Shown: one piece after another, positions 38,884 to 48,359 of the stretch | How positions within the stretch are numbered: the first letter of the stretch is position 1 | Layout: each line of letters begins with the position of its first letter | Source of the DNA: CAWEDP01 sp963807925 | Lineage (GTDB): Bacteria > Acidobacteriota > Vicinamibacteria > Vicinamibacterales > CAVVIG01 | Assembly (NCBI GenBank): GCA_963807925.1 | Contig: CAWEDP010000002.1 | Span: 2,356,001 to 2,420,000, forward strand | Length of the DNA: 64,000 bases | Direction of reading: 5' to 3' | Made by a program: the position numbers and the translations under genes | Notes under the pieces: model-generated | Database searches by the model: none | What the model was told of the DNA's origin: nothing | What the model saw: the letters and a program-made list of their open reading frames with translations, nothing else

Positions 38884-39969
38884 ATGGACACCGTCCGCAT
38901 CGACGTCAGGACACCCTCTCACCCCTACACCGTCACGCTCGCCGACGGCCTGCTCGCGCGAATCGGCGCGGTGCTGGACGATCTGGCGCTGCCGAAGCGG
39001 CGCTTCGTCGTGTCGAGCCCGCCCATCTGGAAGCTCCACGGCGGCCTGATGACGGCGGCGCTGCCCGACCTCGAGCCGATCCTGGTGCCCGACGGCGAAC
39101 GCTCCAAGAACCTGCAGACGGTCTCGCGTGTGTACGACGCCCTGGTGCGCGCGAGCGCCGATCGCGCGTCGACGCTCATCACGTTCGGCGGGGGCGTCAT
39201 CGGCGACCTCGCCGGCTTCGCCGCGGCCACCTTCCTGCGCGGCATCTCGCTCGTCCACGTGCCGACGACGCTGCTGGCGCAGGTCGACAGCTCCATCGGC
39301 GGCAAGGTCGGGGTGAACCATCCGCTCGGCAAGAACCTGATCGGCGCCTTCTATCAGCCGGCCGCGGTCGTCATCGATCCCTCGGTGCTCGCCACGCTCC
39401 CGCGGCGGGAGTTCCGCGCCGGGCTCTACGAGGTGGTGAAGTACGGCGTCACCTCGAGCGCGTCGCTGTTCGAACGGGTTCGCCGCGAGCACGACGCGAT
39501 CTTCGCGAAAGAACCGCGCGTGCTGACCGCCATCATCTCCGCCGCCTGCCGGATCAAGGCGGACGTCGTCTCGGCCGACGAGCGGGAATCGGGGCTGCGG
39601 CGCATCCTGAACTTCGGCCACACCGCGGGCCACGCGCTCGAGGCCATCACGAAGTACCGGCGCTATCGCCACGGGGAAGCCGTCGCGTACGGCATGCTGG
39701 TGGCGGCGGAGCTGTCGGCCACGCGCGGCGAGCTGGCGCGCGGCGACCAGGCGGCGCTCGCCGACCTCATCGTCAGCCTGGGCCCGCTCCCGCCGATCGC
39801 AGACGTGGCCGCGCCGGAGATGGTCGCCGCGATGAAGCGCGACAAGAAAGTGGTCGCCGGGCGGCTGCACTTCGTGCTGCCGGTCGCGATTGGCAGGACC
39901 GCGATCGTCGACGACGTGACGGCACAGGAGATGAAGGCGGCGCTGGCGACGGTCGGATTTCACGGGTGA
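38884..39969 (+). CDS. aroB: 3-dehydroquinate synthase
   Basis: A 361-residue NAD- and metal-dependent enzyme, second step of the shikimate pathway. VPDGERSKNLQTV, TFGGGVIGDLAGFAAATFLRGI and the substrate loop VPTTLLAQVDSSIGGKVGVNHPLGKN are classic AroB motifs; metal-binding residues lie in LYEVVKYGV and ILNFGHTAGHALE. Length is normal. It is divergent from nadB and convergent with the response regulator at 39977, leaving only seven bases between stops. No other aro gene is adjacent. Confidence 0.95.
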   Translation: MDTVRIDVRTPSHPYTVTLADGLLARIGAVLDDLALPKRRFVVSSPPIWKLHGGLMTAALPDLEPILVPDGERSKNLQTVSRVYDALVRASADRASTLITFGGGVIGDLAGFAAATFLRGISLVHVPTTLLAQVDSSIGGKVGVNHPLGKNLIGAFYQPAAVVIDPSVLATLPRREFRAGLYEVVKYGVTSSASLFERVRREHDAIFAKEPRVLTAIISAACRIKADVVSADERESGLRRILNFGHTAGHALEAITKYRRYRHGEAVAYGMLVAAELSATRGELARGDQAALADLIVSLGPLPPIADVAAPEMVAAMKRDKKVVAGRLHFVLPVAIGRTAIVDDVTAQEMKAALATVGFHG

Positions 39970-39976
39970 CGCCGCG

Positions 39977-41389
39977 TCACTCGATGCCGTATTCCTTGCA
40001 CTTCGCGATCAGCACCTTGAAACTGACTTGCAGCGCATCGGCCGTGCGGGCGCGGTCGCCGTCCATCGCTTTCAGCGTGCCGTCGATCTTGCGCTTCTCC
40101 ACTTCGGCGACGACCCGGCGCGTCACCTCACCGAGCGTGCCCGAGAAGTCCACCCGATCCCAGAGGTTGGGCTCCGATCTCTCGGGCGGTGACGCGGTGT
40201 GTGCGGTCAGATTGAGATGGCGCGGGTGGATGGTGTCCCCTTCGGTCAGGATGACCGCGCGCTCCATGCAGTTCTGCAGCTCGCGCACGTTCCCCGGCCA
40301 GCGATACGCCTGCATGTCCTCCACCGCCGCGGGCGACAGCGCGAGCGGCTTCTTGCTCAAATCGCGGCAGAATCGATCGACGAAATGGCGGGCGAGCGTC
40401 GGGATGTCGCCGGGCCGCTCTCGCAGCGGCGGGATGGTGATCGGGAACACAGACAACCGGAAGAAGAGATCCTCGCGGTACTGCCGTGCCGCGACGGCCG
40501 CACGGAGGTTCCGGTTCGTCGCCGCCACGACGCGCACGTCCACCTGGATCGGAAGGGTGCCTCCGACCCGATCGAACCGCTTCTCCTCGAGCGCCCGCAG
40601 AATCTTGGGCTGCAGCGTGAGCGGCAGTTCGCCGATCTCGTCGAGAAAGATCGTGCCGCGATGGGCGATCTCGAACTTGCCCAGCTTGCGCGCCGCGGCG
40701 CCGGTGAACGCCCCTTTCTCGTAGCCGAAGAGCTCGGTTTCGAGGAGCGTCTCCGGGATGGCGGCGCAGTTGATCGCGACAAACGGGCCGCCCGCGCGCG
40801 GGCTGAGCGCGTGCAGCGCCCGCGCGAACAGCTCCTTGCCGGTGCCGCTCTCGCCCTCGATCAGCACCGTCATGTCGGTGGATGCCGCGCGGTGCAGCCC
40901 CACCGACACCTGCTTCAGCTTCGGATCATCGCCGACGATCTGCGGCGCGCCGCGGCGCGCCGCCAGCTCCTCGCGGAGCAGCATGTTCTCGGTGGCGATC
41001 CGGCGCGTCGCGAGCGCCCGCTCGACCGTCAGGAGCAGATAGTCGGGATCCACCGGCTTGGCCAGGAAATCGAGAGCCCCCTCGCGCATCGCGGCGACCG
41101 CGTCCTGAATGCTGCCGAACGCGGTCATCATGACGACCGGCAGCTCGGGATCCAGATCCCTGGCGGCGCGCAGAACGCCGAGCCCGTCGCCCTCGGGCAG
41201 ACGCAAATCGGAAAGGACCAGGGCCGGATATCTCGTCCGGAGGGCGGCGACCGCCTCCCGCTCATCGCGCGCCTCGACGACGGTGTGCCCCTGCGCCTCC
41301 AGCGCATGGCGAAGCATCGTCCGCAGCGAATCCTTGTCCTCGACCAGCAGGATCGGGGCGGCGGGGGCGGCGACACCCCGGGCGGTCAC
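39977..41389 (-). CDS. NtrC-family sigma-54-dependent response regulator
   Basis: A 470-residue activator. Receiver domain about 12-125 with phosphoacceptor Asp61 (LVLSDLRLPEGDG); AAA+ domain with Walker A GESGTGKE, an intact GAFTGA sigma-54 contact loop and Walker B IFLDEIGEL; and a C-terminal Fis-type helix-turn-helix (ADALQVSFKVLIAKCKEYGI). The GTG start overlaps the stop of the secreted protein upstream (GTGA). The likely partner kinase is the NtrB-type protein at 44629, separated by three minor pilin genes and the secreted protein, so this pair probably controls pilus or envelope genes. Confidence 0.92.
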   Translation of the reverse strand: MTARGVAAPAAPILLVEDKDSLRTMLRHALEAQGHTVVEARDEREAVAALRTRYPALVLSDLRLPEGDGLGVLRAARDLDPELPVVMMTAFGSIQDAVAAMREGALDFLAKPVDPDYLLLTVERALATRRIATENMLLREELAARRGAPQIVGDDPKLKQVSVGLHRAASTDMTVLIEGESGTGKELFARALHALSPRAGGPFVAINCAAIPETLLETELFGYEKGAFTGAAARKLGKFEIAHRGTIFLDEIGELPLTLQPKILRALEEKRFDRVGGTLPIQVDVRVVAATNRNLRAAVAARQYREDLFFRLSVFPITIPPLRERPGDIPTLARHFVDRFCRDLSKKPLALSPAAVEDMQAYRWPGNVRELQNCMERAVILTEGDTIHPRHLNLTAHTASPPERSEPNLWDRVDFSGTLGEVTRRVVAEVEKRKIDGTLKAMDGDRARTADALQVSFKVLIAKCKEYGIE

Positions 41390-41991
41390 CGGAGCCAGCC
41401 GGGGGGCACCGCGGCGCGCCGAGCTTCTTCGAGGAAGTCGGCGATGGCCGTCTTGTCGTCGCTCATTGCCTTCTTGAGCCGCTCGAGCTCGTCGAGCGCC
41501 TTCTGGCGGTCGCGACCGATGACACTGCGCTGCGCGGGATCGTCGCGGGCGCTGAAGTCGGCCGTGAGCGCATTGATCCGCGACTGGAGCGCCTCGGCAT
41601 ACCCGCTGTCGCGATCGAGCCCGGTCTGCAGCTCCTTCAGCCGCCCGGACCAGTACGCCTGGTCTTTCGGTGCCTCGTTCGAGGACGCCTCTTTGGCCGA
41701 CAGCGCCCTCCTGGCAGGCGATCCGGCGGCGTCGTCCTTGGACGCCGATGTGTCGGCAGCCGCGGGTTCCGACGATGTCTCTGCGGCGTCCTTCTCCGGC
41801 GGCGCCACGTCCGGCGCGGGGACGCTCGGCAGATCCTTGTTGGTCAGCACCTTCGCCGGCTCAGAGATTTCCTTGCGCCGCGCTCCCTCTTGTCGCGCCA
41901 CGTCGGCCAGCGATTGCGCCGGCACGGGAACGGCGCCGAACCCCAGCAGCGCCGCAATAGTGAGCAACCTGGCAAACATTTGAACTCGCAT
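41386..41991 (-). CDS. Small secreted coiled-coil protein, unknown function
   Basis: A 201-residue exported protein. Signal peptide about 1-26 (ALLGFGAVPVPAQ), then SLADVARQEGARRKEISEPAKVLTNKDLP, a combination I associate with uncharacterised acidobacterial secreted proteins. A Ser/Ala/Asp-rich low-complexity middle (about 60-105) precedes a charged coiled-coil C-terminal half (YWSGRLKELQTGLD through LDELERLKKAM). It has its own TAAAAT promoter element and is coupled to the response regulator gene. Confidence 0.72.
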   Translation of the reverse strand: MRVQMFARLLTIAALLGFGAVPVPAQSLADVARQEGARRKEISEPAKVLTNKDLPSVPAPDVAPPEKDAAETSSEPAAADTSASKDDAAGSPARRALSAKEASSNEAPKDQAYWSGRLKELQTGLDRDSGYAEALQSRINALTADFSARDDPAQRSVIGRDRQKALDELERLKKAMSDDKTAIADFLEEARRAAVPPGWLR

Positions 41992-41997
41992 AAGGCA

Positions 41998-42003
41998 ATT
42001 TTA
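41998..42003 (-). promoter_or_regulatory. -10 hexamer TAAAAT six bases before ATG (leaderless candidate)
   Basis: Minus-strand TAAAAT is followed by TGCCTT and the ATG at 41991. TTGACG lies 15 bases upstream, a short but possible spacing. There is no Shine-Dalgarno sequence. Confidence 0.45.
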
Positions 42004-42052
42004 CGCGTGAATTCGACCCGTCAACCAATGGCCGCCCGGAAACAGGCGTCCT

Positions 42053-42700
42053 CTACCCCGGATGCCAGGCGACGATGCGCACGTGGCCGTTCGAGCCGCG
42101 CGCAACCGTCACCTCGACGGTCCGCCGGCTGGCGTGCGGCCCAAGCGCCTGCGCACGCAGCACCACGACGCCTGCACCTGGATGCGGCACGTCACTGTCA
42201 CGCAGGGGCTCACTATCGATATCGGACGGATCGTCTCCGACCAGCACCACGACGTAATACGGCGAGTCGGCAGCCGCCGCCTCCACCACGTTGGGGAGGC
42301 TGCCGTACGCAAACAGCTGCCACCGAGGGTTGTTCGCGCCCCACGGGCGATCGGGCGCGACCGCATCCATGTCGGCGGCGCCGCAGGCCGTGATCCGGTG
42401 ACAGTCCTCCAGGTTCACGATCTGACCGAGATCGACCAGTGACCCGTCGGCAAGGCGGCGGGCGCCGGTCGGCGGGCCGTCGACGAACGACGACCGCACG
42501 GTACCGTTCAGTGCCAGATTCCAGTCGCCGAGCGCATCGAGGTCTGCCAGCGCCCGTTCGGCCGCAGCGCCGGCCGCCTGCAGCGCCTCCTGGCTGCTGC
42601 TGAAGTTCTGCGCAACGAGCGCTTCCGACGAGGCCACCATCGTCAACGCCGCGCCGAGCGCGCTCATCAACAGCGTAATCAGCACCGCAATCACCAGCAT
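42053..42700 (-). CDS. Minor pilin-assembly protein, PilX-like
   Basis: A 215-residue protein with an N-terminal hydrophobic helix (LVIAVLITLLMSALGAALTMVASSEALVAQNFSSSQEALQAA), as in PilX/PilX-N proteins, which lack a strict GFTLIE motif. The remainder is soluble and probably pseudopilin-like. It follows the PilW-like gene by 46 bases, giving the common pilV-pilW-pilX order of minor pilins that prime pilus assembly. Codons upstream of ATG 42700 are open but have no alternative start nearby. Confidence 0.72.
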   Translation of the reverse strand: MLVIAVLITLLMSALGAALTMVASSEALVAQNFSSSQEALQAAGAAAERALADLDALGDWNLALNGTVRSSFVDGPPTGARRLADGSLVDLGQIVNLEDCHRITACGAADMDAVAPDRPWGANNPRWQLFAYGSLPNVVEAAAADSPYYVVVLVGDDPSDIDSEPLRDSDVPHPGAGVVVLRAQALGPHASRRTVEVTVARGSNGHVRIVAWHPG

Positions 42701-42746
42701 GGTCCGTGGCCCCCAGAACGCCCTGCCCGCGCGTCGAAACGCCCGC

Positions 42747-43925
42747 TCAGCGCCCGAAGTTCAGATTCCTCGGCGCGACGTCGAACCGAATCTCCTGATC
42801 GGGCACCCAACGCGACGCCACGCGACCTGTGCCCGCACGCGCGAACAGCACGCCAGCCGGTCCGCGCAGCGCCGCGAGCGCGGCCTCGATCCGCACGACG
42901 ACCGAGACCCGCCGCACCCTGAGCAGGTCGGCATCGTACCGGTGCGCGTTGACGGCGTCCGGACACCATGGTCCATCCTGAAGCCCTGCCGCGGTCAGGC
43001 TGACCAGCGTCGTCGCGCCGCTGCCGAGGCTGAGGAGCCGCGACACCTGCTGCGATCCGGATCCGTCGAGCTGGAAAGCGCAGTTCTCGCCGGCAGGATA
43101 GCCGGTCGTCTGCACTCCGGGCGGCGGCGGCTTCGGTCCGTAGGTCGTCCACGGCCCGACCGGATCGGTGACCGATCGGATCAGAGTGGGCGGCGAGGGC
43201 TCGCCGAAATACTGGAACCGGAGGCTCACGACGTGATCGACGACGGCAGCGTCGGATGCGACGCCGTCGTAGCGGACGAGCTGCAACGTGTCGGTCGCCG
43301 CGTCGGACCTCAGGTAGTAGCTGCGACTGACGGCCTCAGCCAGCGAGGCTCCAGCCGGATAGGTCTGCGTGGTGTCCGGCATGGTGTGCTGAAGCGCCAG
43401 GGCGCCCCCCGTCGTGTCCGTCACGCGGAACGTGTCGAAGGCGCCGGTATCGTCGAAGACCATCAGATCGTCACCGGTGCCGAATCCGCATGCGGCATCT
43501 CCAGCCGGACACCCCGGATCGAGGTTGATCGTTGCGATCCCGGAGCGCGCGGGCAGTGGCTGCGCCAGCGTGGTCTGCGCCGACGTCTCGCTGAGGACGT
43601 AGACCGCAGTGAGGACGTCCGGCCGAAACGCGCCGGGTGGATCCGGCCCGAGCGCACCCTGCCGAAACGGAAACAGGGCAGCCGCCGGAAACCGGAACGA
43701 GGCGGATCCGCGCCCGTGAGACGCCCCGGTGCCGGCCCTGATCAGATCGCGCGACAGCGCGTCGAACGCCACGCGAACGCGCTGCTGCTGGTCCACGCGT
43801 TCCCCTTCCGTGCCAAGACTTGCCTGCGCGCCGCCGACCATGAGCAGCGCGCCCGCTACGACTGACAACATGATCCCGGTGGCGACGAGCACCTCTACGA
43901 GGGAGTAACCGGTGTCGTTCCCCAT
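42747..43925 (-). CDS. Minor prepilin, PilW-like
   Basis: A 392-residue type IV prepilin. The N-terminus MGNDTGYSLVEVLVATGIMLSVVAGALLM has a 6-residue leader, Gly before Tyr, and Glu at mature position 5, fitting prepilin peptidase cleavage. Large size and the following RVRVAFDALSRDLIRAGTG are typical of PilW. Two cysteine pairs (GCPAGDAACGFG, and ENCAF/GPWCP) may form disulfides. It overlaps closely with the PilV-like gene (four-base gap). Confidence 0.82.
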   Translation of the reverse strand: MGNDTGYSLVEVLVATGIMLSVVAGALLMVGGAQASLGTEGERVDQQQRVRVAFDALSRDLIRAGTGASHGRGSASFRFPAAALFPFRQGALGPDPPGAFRPDVLTAVYVLSETSAQTTLAQPLPARSGIATINLDPGCPAGDAACGFGTGDDLMVFDDTGAFDTFRVTDTTGGALALQHTMPDTTQTYPAGASLAEAVSRSYYLRSDAATDTLQLVRYDGVASDAAVVDHVVSLRFQYFGEPSPPTLIRSVTDPVGPWTTYGPKPPPPGVQTTGYPAGENCAFQLDGSGSQQVSRLLSLGSGATTLVSLTAAGLQDGPWCPDAVNAHRYDADLLRVRRVSVVVRIEAALAALRGPAGVLFARAGTGRVASRWVPDQEIRFDVAPRNLNFGR

Positions 43926-43929
43926 GCCC

Positions 43930-44598
43930 CTACCCGGAAGTCCTGGCTTTCAGCGCGACCACGCGGGCTTCGTCGACGTGCCGACGGAGACGGCTGCCGG
44001 AGGTCGGCGAGGCGACCGTGGTGACCGACACCTGAATCACCACGACATCCGCAGCGGAGGCGGCCGGGCTGATCGACCACCGACGTACGAACAACGCCGC
44101 GGGCGGCGGCTGGGCCCCGCCGCCCAGCGTCCGGCCCTGAGCATCGAGGTAGTCGACGTATCCAGGCACGCTTCGAACGAGCGCATCGCCCGGCGACCAC
44201 GCGAGCCCCGTGCCGCCGGTCGCCCGTTCGGGCGTCAGTGTGGTGTCGGTCGTCCGGTCCGAGATGCAATCGCCGGAGGCATCGTAGCTCCAGGAGAGCG
44301 CCTCGAGCTGAGCCGCCTTCTGCGCCGCCAGCAGCGACTCGAGCGTCGTGAAGCGCGCGGTCAGGTTCCTGCCCGTCGAGACCATCGAAAGCTGCGCCAG
44401 CCCGATGGAGACGACGGTCAACATCGTGGAGGCGATGAGCACCTCGACCAGCGAAAAGCCGCGATCCACGAGCCACACGGGCTGCAATGTCGCGTCCACG
44501 TCGGCATCGGTCGTTTCGTGCGTGTTTCCTGGTATTCGAGTCGACGCGTCGCGACATCTGCCGCATTCGGCGCGGCCGCGCGGATCGAATTCTTCCAT
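43930..44598 (-). CDS. Minor prepilin, PilV-like
   Basis: A prepilin with GFSLVEVLIASTMLTVVSIGLAQLSM and the mature Glu5. From ATG 44598 it would have an unusually long 47-residue leader; in-frame GTG codons at 44478 (VWLVDRGF) and 44469 (VDRGF) would give normal short leaders, so the true start is probably one of these. The soluble part is about 170 residues. It lies between the NtrB-type kinase and the PilW-like gene in one transcription direction. Confidence 0.78.
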   Translation of the reverse strand: MEEFDPRGRAECGRCRDASTRIPGNTHETTDADVDATLQPVWLVDRGFSLVEVLIASTMLTVVSIGLAQLSMVSTGRNLTARFTTLESLLAAQKAAQLEALSWSYDASGDCISDRTTDTTLTPERATGGTGLAWSPGDALVRSVPGYVDYLDAQGRTLGGGAQPPPAALFVRRWSISPAASAADVVVIQVSVTTVASPTSGSRLRRHVDEARVVALKARTSG

Positions 44599-44628
44599 GC
44601 TGACGGCCGCCGGACCGTCGATGGGGGA

Positions 44629-45885
44629 TCAGGCTGACGCGAGCGGCAGGGTGATCTGGACGCTGGCGCCGCCTTGAGGCGCCGCGTCCAGCGCGATGCG
44701 GCCGTTGTGGAAGACGACAATCTTCTGGACGAGCGCCAGGCCAAGGCCGGTGCCGTTGCGCTTGGATGTGTAGAACGGCCGGAATACCCGCTCGCGCTCG
44801 GAGGGCTCGATGCCCGGACCGCTGTCGTTGATGGCGACGCGCGTGCGCTGTCTGGCCGTGTCGACTGCGGATTCGATCACGATCACCGGCGCGACCGCCG
44901 CGCCAGCGCATGCCTCGACGGCGTTCCGCAGCAGGTTGGAAAAGGCCTGACGCAGAAGCACCTCGTCGCCGTCGACTGCGCCGAACGGGCCACGCAGCTC
45001 GATATCGCCGCCGAGCGCTCGCGCCTCGCCGCGCAGCTCGTCGGCAGCGCGATCGCAGACCGCGCGCAGATCGACCCGCGTCAGGGTCAGCCGTTCGGGC
45101 CGCGCGAACTGCAGGAAGTTGGTGACCACCTCGGTCATCGCCTCTGTTTCCGCTCTGATGCCCGCCACGTACGGACGATAGGCGGCCGGCAGATCGTCGG
45201 GACGAATCAACCGGCTGTAGCCCTGGATCGTCGCGAGCCCGTTCCTGAACTCGTGCGCGATGCCGGCCGTCAGCTCGCCGACCGCGGCGAGACTGTCCTT
45301 GAGCCGCAGTTGCTCCTCGAGATCCTTCACGGCGGTGAGATCCGTGAACAGGCAGACCGCGCCGCGCAGTTCGCTGTCGGGACCGGTCAACGCAGACACG
45401 GTGACGCCGAGGTGGATCACCCCGCGCGGCCTCTTCACCTGCAGCGTCCGGCGGCGAATCGATGCCCGCGTCGCCAGGCACTGCTCGATCATGCGGAGCA
45501 GTTCCTCGGGCAGGAGCTGGAGGTCGTCGATCTGCTCCCGCTCATCGAACCCGAGCATCCGCCGACCGGCGGGATTGAGAATCCGGATGTGCGACGCGGT
45601 GTCGACTACGAGCAGGCCGGCCGTGAGGCTGGCGATAATCTCGCCGCTCAGGCGCTCGGACGCCTCGGCCCGCGCCGCGGTGGCGCGCTCCCGCTCCCGC
45701 AACTGGGCCACGGCGTGTTCGAGGACCGAGGAGAGCCGGGCCATCTCGGTCCCGCCCTGCGACCGGGTGCGGGCGGCGCGCGCCGCTGACAGGAAGCGAA
45801 GCAGCGCGAACACGAGCACGGATACGAGACCGGCAACGAGCGCCGTCAGCCCGAGCAACGCGTACGCACCGGTGCCGAACGTCAT
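44629..45885 (-). CDS. NtrB-type sensor histidine kinase
   Basis: A 418-residue kinase. One N-terminal membrane helix (about 6-32), a PAS domain (about 80-190, GLLVVDTASHIRILNPAGRRMLGF), the HisKA helix with His211 in GIAHEFRNGLATIQGYSRLI, and an HATPase domain (LLRNAVEAC, DSGPGIEPSERERVFRPFYTSKRNGTGLGLALV). The architecture and lack of a sensory loop fit the NtrB/PilS-like group that partners NtrC-type regulators; the regulator at 39977 is the likely partner. Its ATG lies four bases after the corrected stop of the upstream sulfatase-fold gene. Confidence 0.92.
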   Translation of the reverse strand: MTFGTGAYALLGLTALVAGLVSVLVFALLRFLSAARAARTRSQGGTEMARLSSVLEHAVAQLRERERATAARAEASERLSGEIIASLTAGLLVVDTASHIRILNPAGRRMLGFDEREQIDDLQLLPEELLRMIEQCLATRASIRRRTLQVKRPRGVIHLGVTVSALTGPDSELRGAVCLFTDLTAVKDLEEQLRLKDSLAAVGELTAGIAHEFRNGLATIQGYSRLIRPDDLPAAYRPYVAGIRAETEAMTEVVTNFLQFARPERLTLTRVDLRAVCDRAADELRGEARALGGDIELRGPFGAVDGDEVLLRQAFSNLLRNAVEACAGAAVAPVIVIESAVDTARQRTRVAINDSGPGIEPSERERVFRPFYTSKRNGTGLGLALVQKIVVFHNGRIALDAAPQGGASVQITLPLASA

Positions 45886-45889
45886 ACCG

Positions 45890-48359
45890 TCACGGCGTGC
45901 TCACCCGATAGGCCTGGTTGATCGCATAGATCCGCTCGCGGATCGCGCGACGGCCTCGCTCCCGCATCGCGGAGGTGACCTCGACCGGCGTCCACCCGTC
46001 GTCGGCGCCGCGCGCGTACGCGGTACTCGCGATGCTGCACGGCATCGACAATGTAGAGGCGACGGCCGTTCGATTCGAGCGCCGCGTACACCGCGCTATA
46101 GCTCGCCGTCAACACTTCGGGCCCTCGCGTGCCGGTGTCATCGCTGGCCGGCGCACCGACGAGCGGCCTGCCCGTCAGCGCCCCCACGCGCCGGACATCG
46201 TATCCGAGCGCCGCGTAGATCGTCGGGGTGATATCGGTCGTCAGGCTGACGTCTCCTGAAGCGGCAGGCCGCGCTGCCGCTCGATCCCAAGGCAGATGCA
46301 CGATGAGCGGGACCGCGACCACCGGGGGGAACAGGTAATAGACGTGGCCCCACACGCCCTGCTCGCCGAGCATCTCGCCGTGATCGGCGGTGAGGACAAC
46401 GAGGCTGCGGTCATACCAGCCGCGCCGGCGGAGGAAATCGACGAACTGGCCGAAGCAGGCGTCGATTCGATGCACCCGCGCCGCGTACGGCGCATGAAAG
46501 CCCGGGTACGATTCGCCGGCCGGCACGCTCGCCGACATGACGTTCGAGATGTGCAAATCCTGCGGCAGCGAATAGACGAAGACCGGACCCGGTTCCTCCG
46601 AGGTGGCATCCAGCCTGGTCTCCAGTTCAGCCACGGTGCCGCAGAACGACACGTCCTCGCTCGCCCGGCCGCGATCGAGATCTGTCGTCGAAGGAGACGC
46701 CGGCAGGATCTGCCGCACGACGGAATCGCGCGTCAGGAACTGCCGGTAGTGATTCACGTCGAGCAGCTTGGCGAGGGCGTTCATCGGCGTAAACGGCGTG
46801 ACGTACTGCTTGTGCGCGCCCACCGATCCGCTCCAGATGGCGGGCACCGACAGGCCCGTTCCCCCGTATGCCGTGAAGGCGTTCCGAAACACCAGGCTTT
46901 CCGCGCCGAAGCGGGCGATCTGCGGCGTGAACGTCACCCGCGCGTTGTATGGCTGCAGGTAGTCGCGCCGGAGACTGTCGACCACGAACAGAAAGATGTG
47001 CGGCGTCGCCCGGGCGGTCGTGCCGGGCGGCGAGAAATCAACGCTGACCGGCGACACGTGCGCATCGTTGCCGAGACCGGTGTTCGCCCGCAGGAATTGC
47101 TGAAACCCGTCGTCGTCGGCAACGAACGCATCGCGGAGGAGTCGGTCGACGACGCGGAACGAGGGGCTGTACACGGCGTACCGGTCCAGCGCGTGCCGGG
47201 GCGTGAGCCGTTCGTCGCTGGCGGTGACCGACGCATACGCGGCGAGCGGGAGAAGACAGGCCACGACGGTGGCTACCGGCCCGACACGGACCGGTGGACA
47301 CAGGCGATAGAGCCGTACGAAGGCGGCCACCCAGATCGCGAAGACGCCGGTTTCGAGCAGCACGAAGTCCCAATCGAGGAACCGGCTGATGGTCCCAATC
47401 GCGCCGGCGGCAATCGCGAGCCCGACGAGCGGCGCCAGGTGGCGCCACCGACCGGGCTCCTCGTCTGTCGACGCGAACAGCACATCGAACGGCGACCCCG
47501 AGGCAGCCTGCCGCCGGACGAGATTCCGAACGCTCCGCGCGGCCCAGTGAAGGGCGACGGTCGCCCCGCACGCAATCGCCACGACCGCCGACCAGCGGCC
47601 GCTGAATCCGAGCGCACGACAGAGCGTGCGCTCCGCGAATGCCGAACACAACCCGGCGACAATGGCGACGAGCAGCCCGAACCGGAGGGCCGGCCCGAAC
47701 CGGCGCGCGACACGGCCGAACACGCCCAGGACGAGGAACGCGGCGCAGAGGATCACCAGGTGATCGACCAGGTTCCATGCGAATCCGGCAGCGAGGCCCG
47801 CCGTCAACAGATCGGGCTCGAAGGTCGAGCCGACGGTCAACGACGTCTGTACTGCATGGACGCCCGTGACGAAGACCGCGGTCCCGAGAGCCGCGGCGAG
47901 CAGTCGGCCCTCGGCGTCCCCGGTCTCGGGTCGCAGCAGAACCCAGGCGCCGCGGGTCGAGCAGAGGTCGAGGATCGCGCGCCACACGATCGGCGCCAGC
48001 GCGACGAGGCCGACCCCAAGACTGCGGCGATCGTCGATCAGTCCTGGCAGCACGGGATGAATCGTCATCGCGACGCCGACGACGGCCCAGCACGCGGCAA
48101 ACGCAAGCGACGGTGTGCGCGAGTCGCGTCGGCGATCGAGGACGCCCGCCGGCAGGGCCGCGATGAACCACACCCAGTAGAGGCGCGCGTGCCAATCGCT
48201 GAACGCCCCGACCCAGGCGAACACGCGGGGGGCCACCAACTGCCGGTAGGCGAACGGACTGGCCGACATGAACGCGTACAGCGCGGTCGCCCAGCAGAAC
48301 GCCAGCACGATCAGGCGCCGCGCCGGGCCGATCGCCGACCGAAGGCCCCGGCCGATCAC
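45890..48359 (-). CDS. Membrane sulfatase-fold (alkaline phosphatase superfamily) protein 1, frameshifted near its 3' end
   Basis: About 822 residues after correction. Roughly ten membrane helices (1-400) precede a periplasmic PF00884-type domain: HIFLFVVDSLRRDY (metal Asp about 461), NAFTAYGGTGLSVPAIWSG, LTADHGEMLGEQG, WGHVYY and TTDITPTIYAALGYD. Thr501 of GTGLSVP aligns with the Thr nucleophile of EptA/MCR phosphoethanolamine transferases (TALSVPCMFS), not with the Cys of sulfatases. Near 46019 one extra base shifts the frame; removing it restores RYARGADDGWTPVEV and a stop at 45890. The GTG start overlaps the stop of the small TPR gene (GTGA). It is a paralogue of the gene at 48800. Confidence 0.85.

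Noticed and set aside
37305..40724. An 1139-codon plus-strand frame over nadB, aroB and the regulator
   Set aside because: It crosses three genes of both orientations with clear families in other frames; low-complexity Arg/Gly protein.
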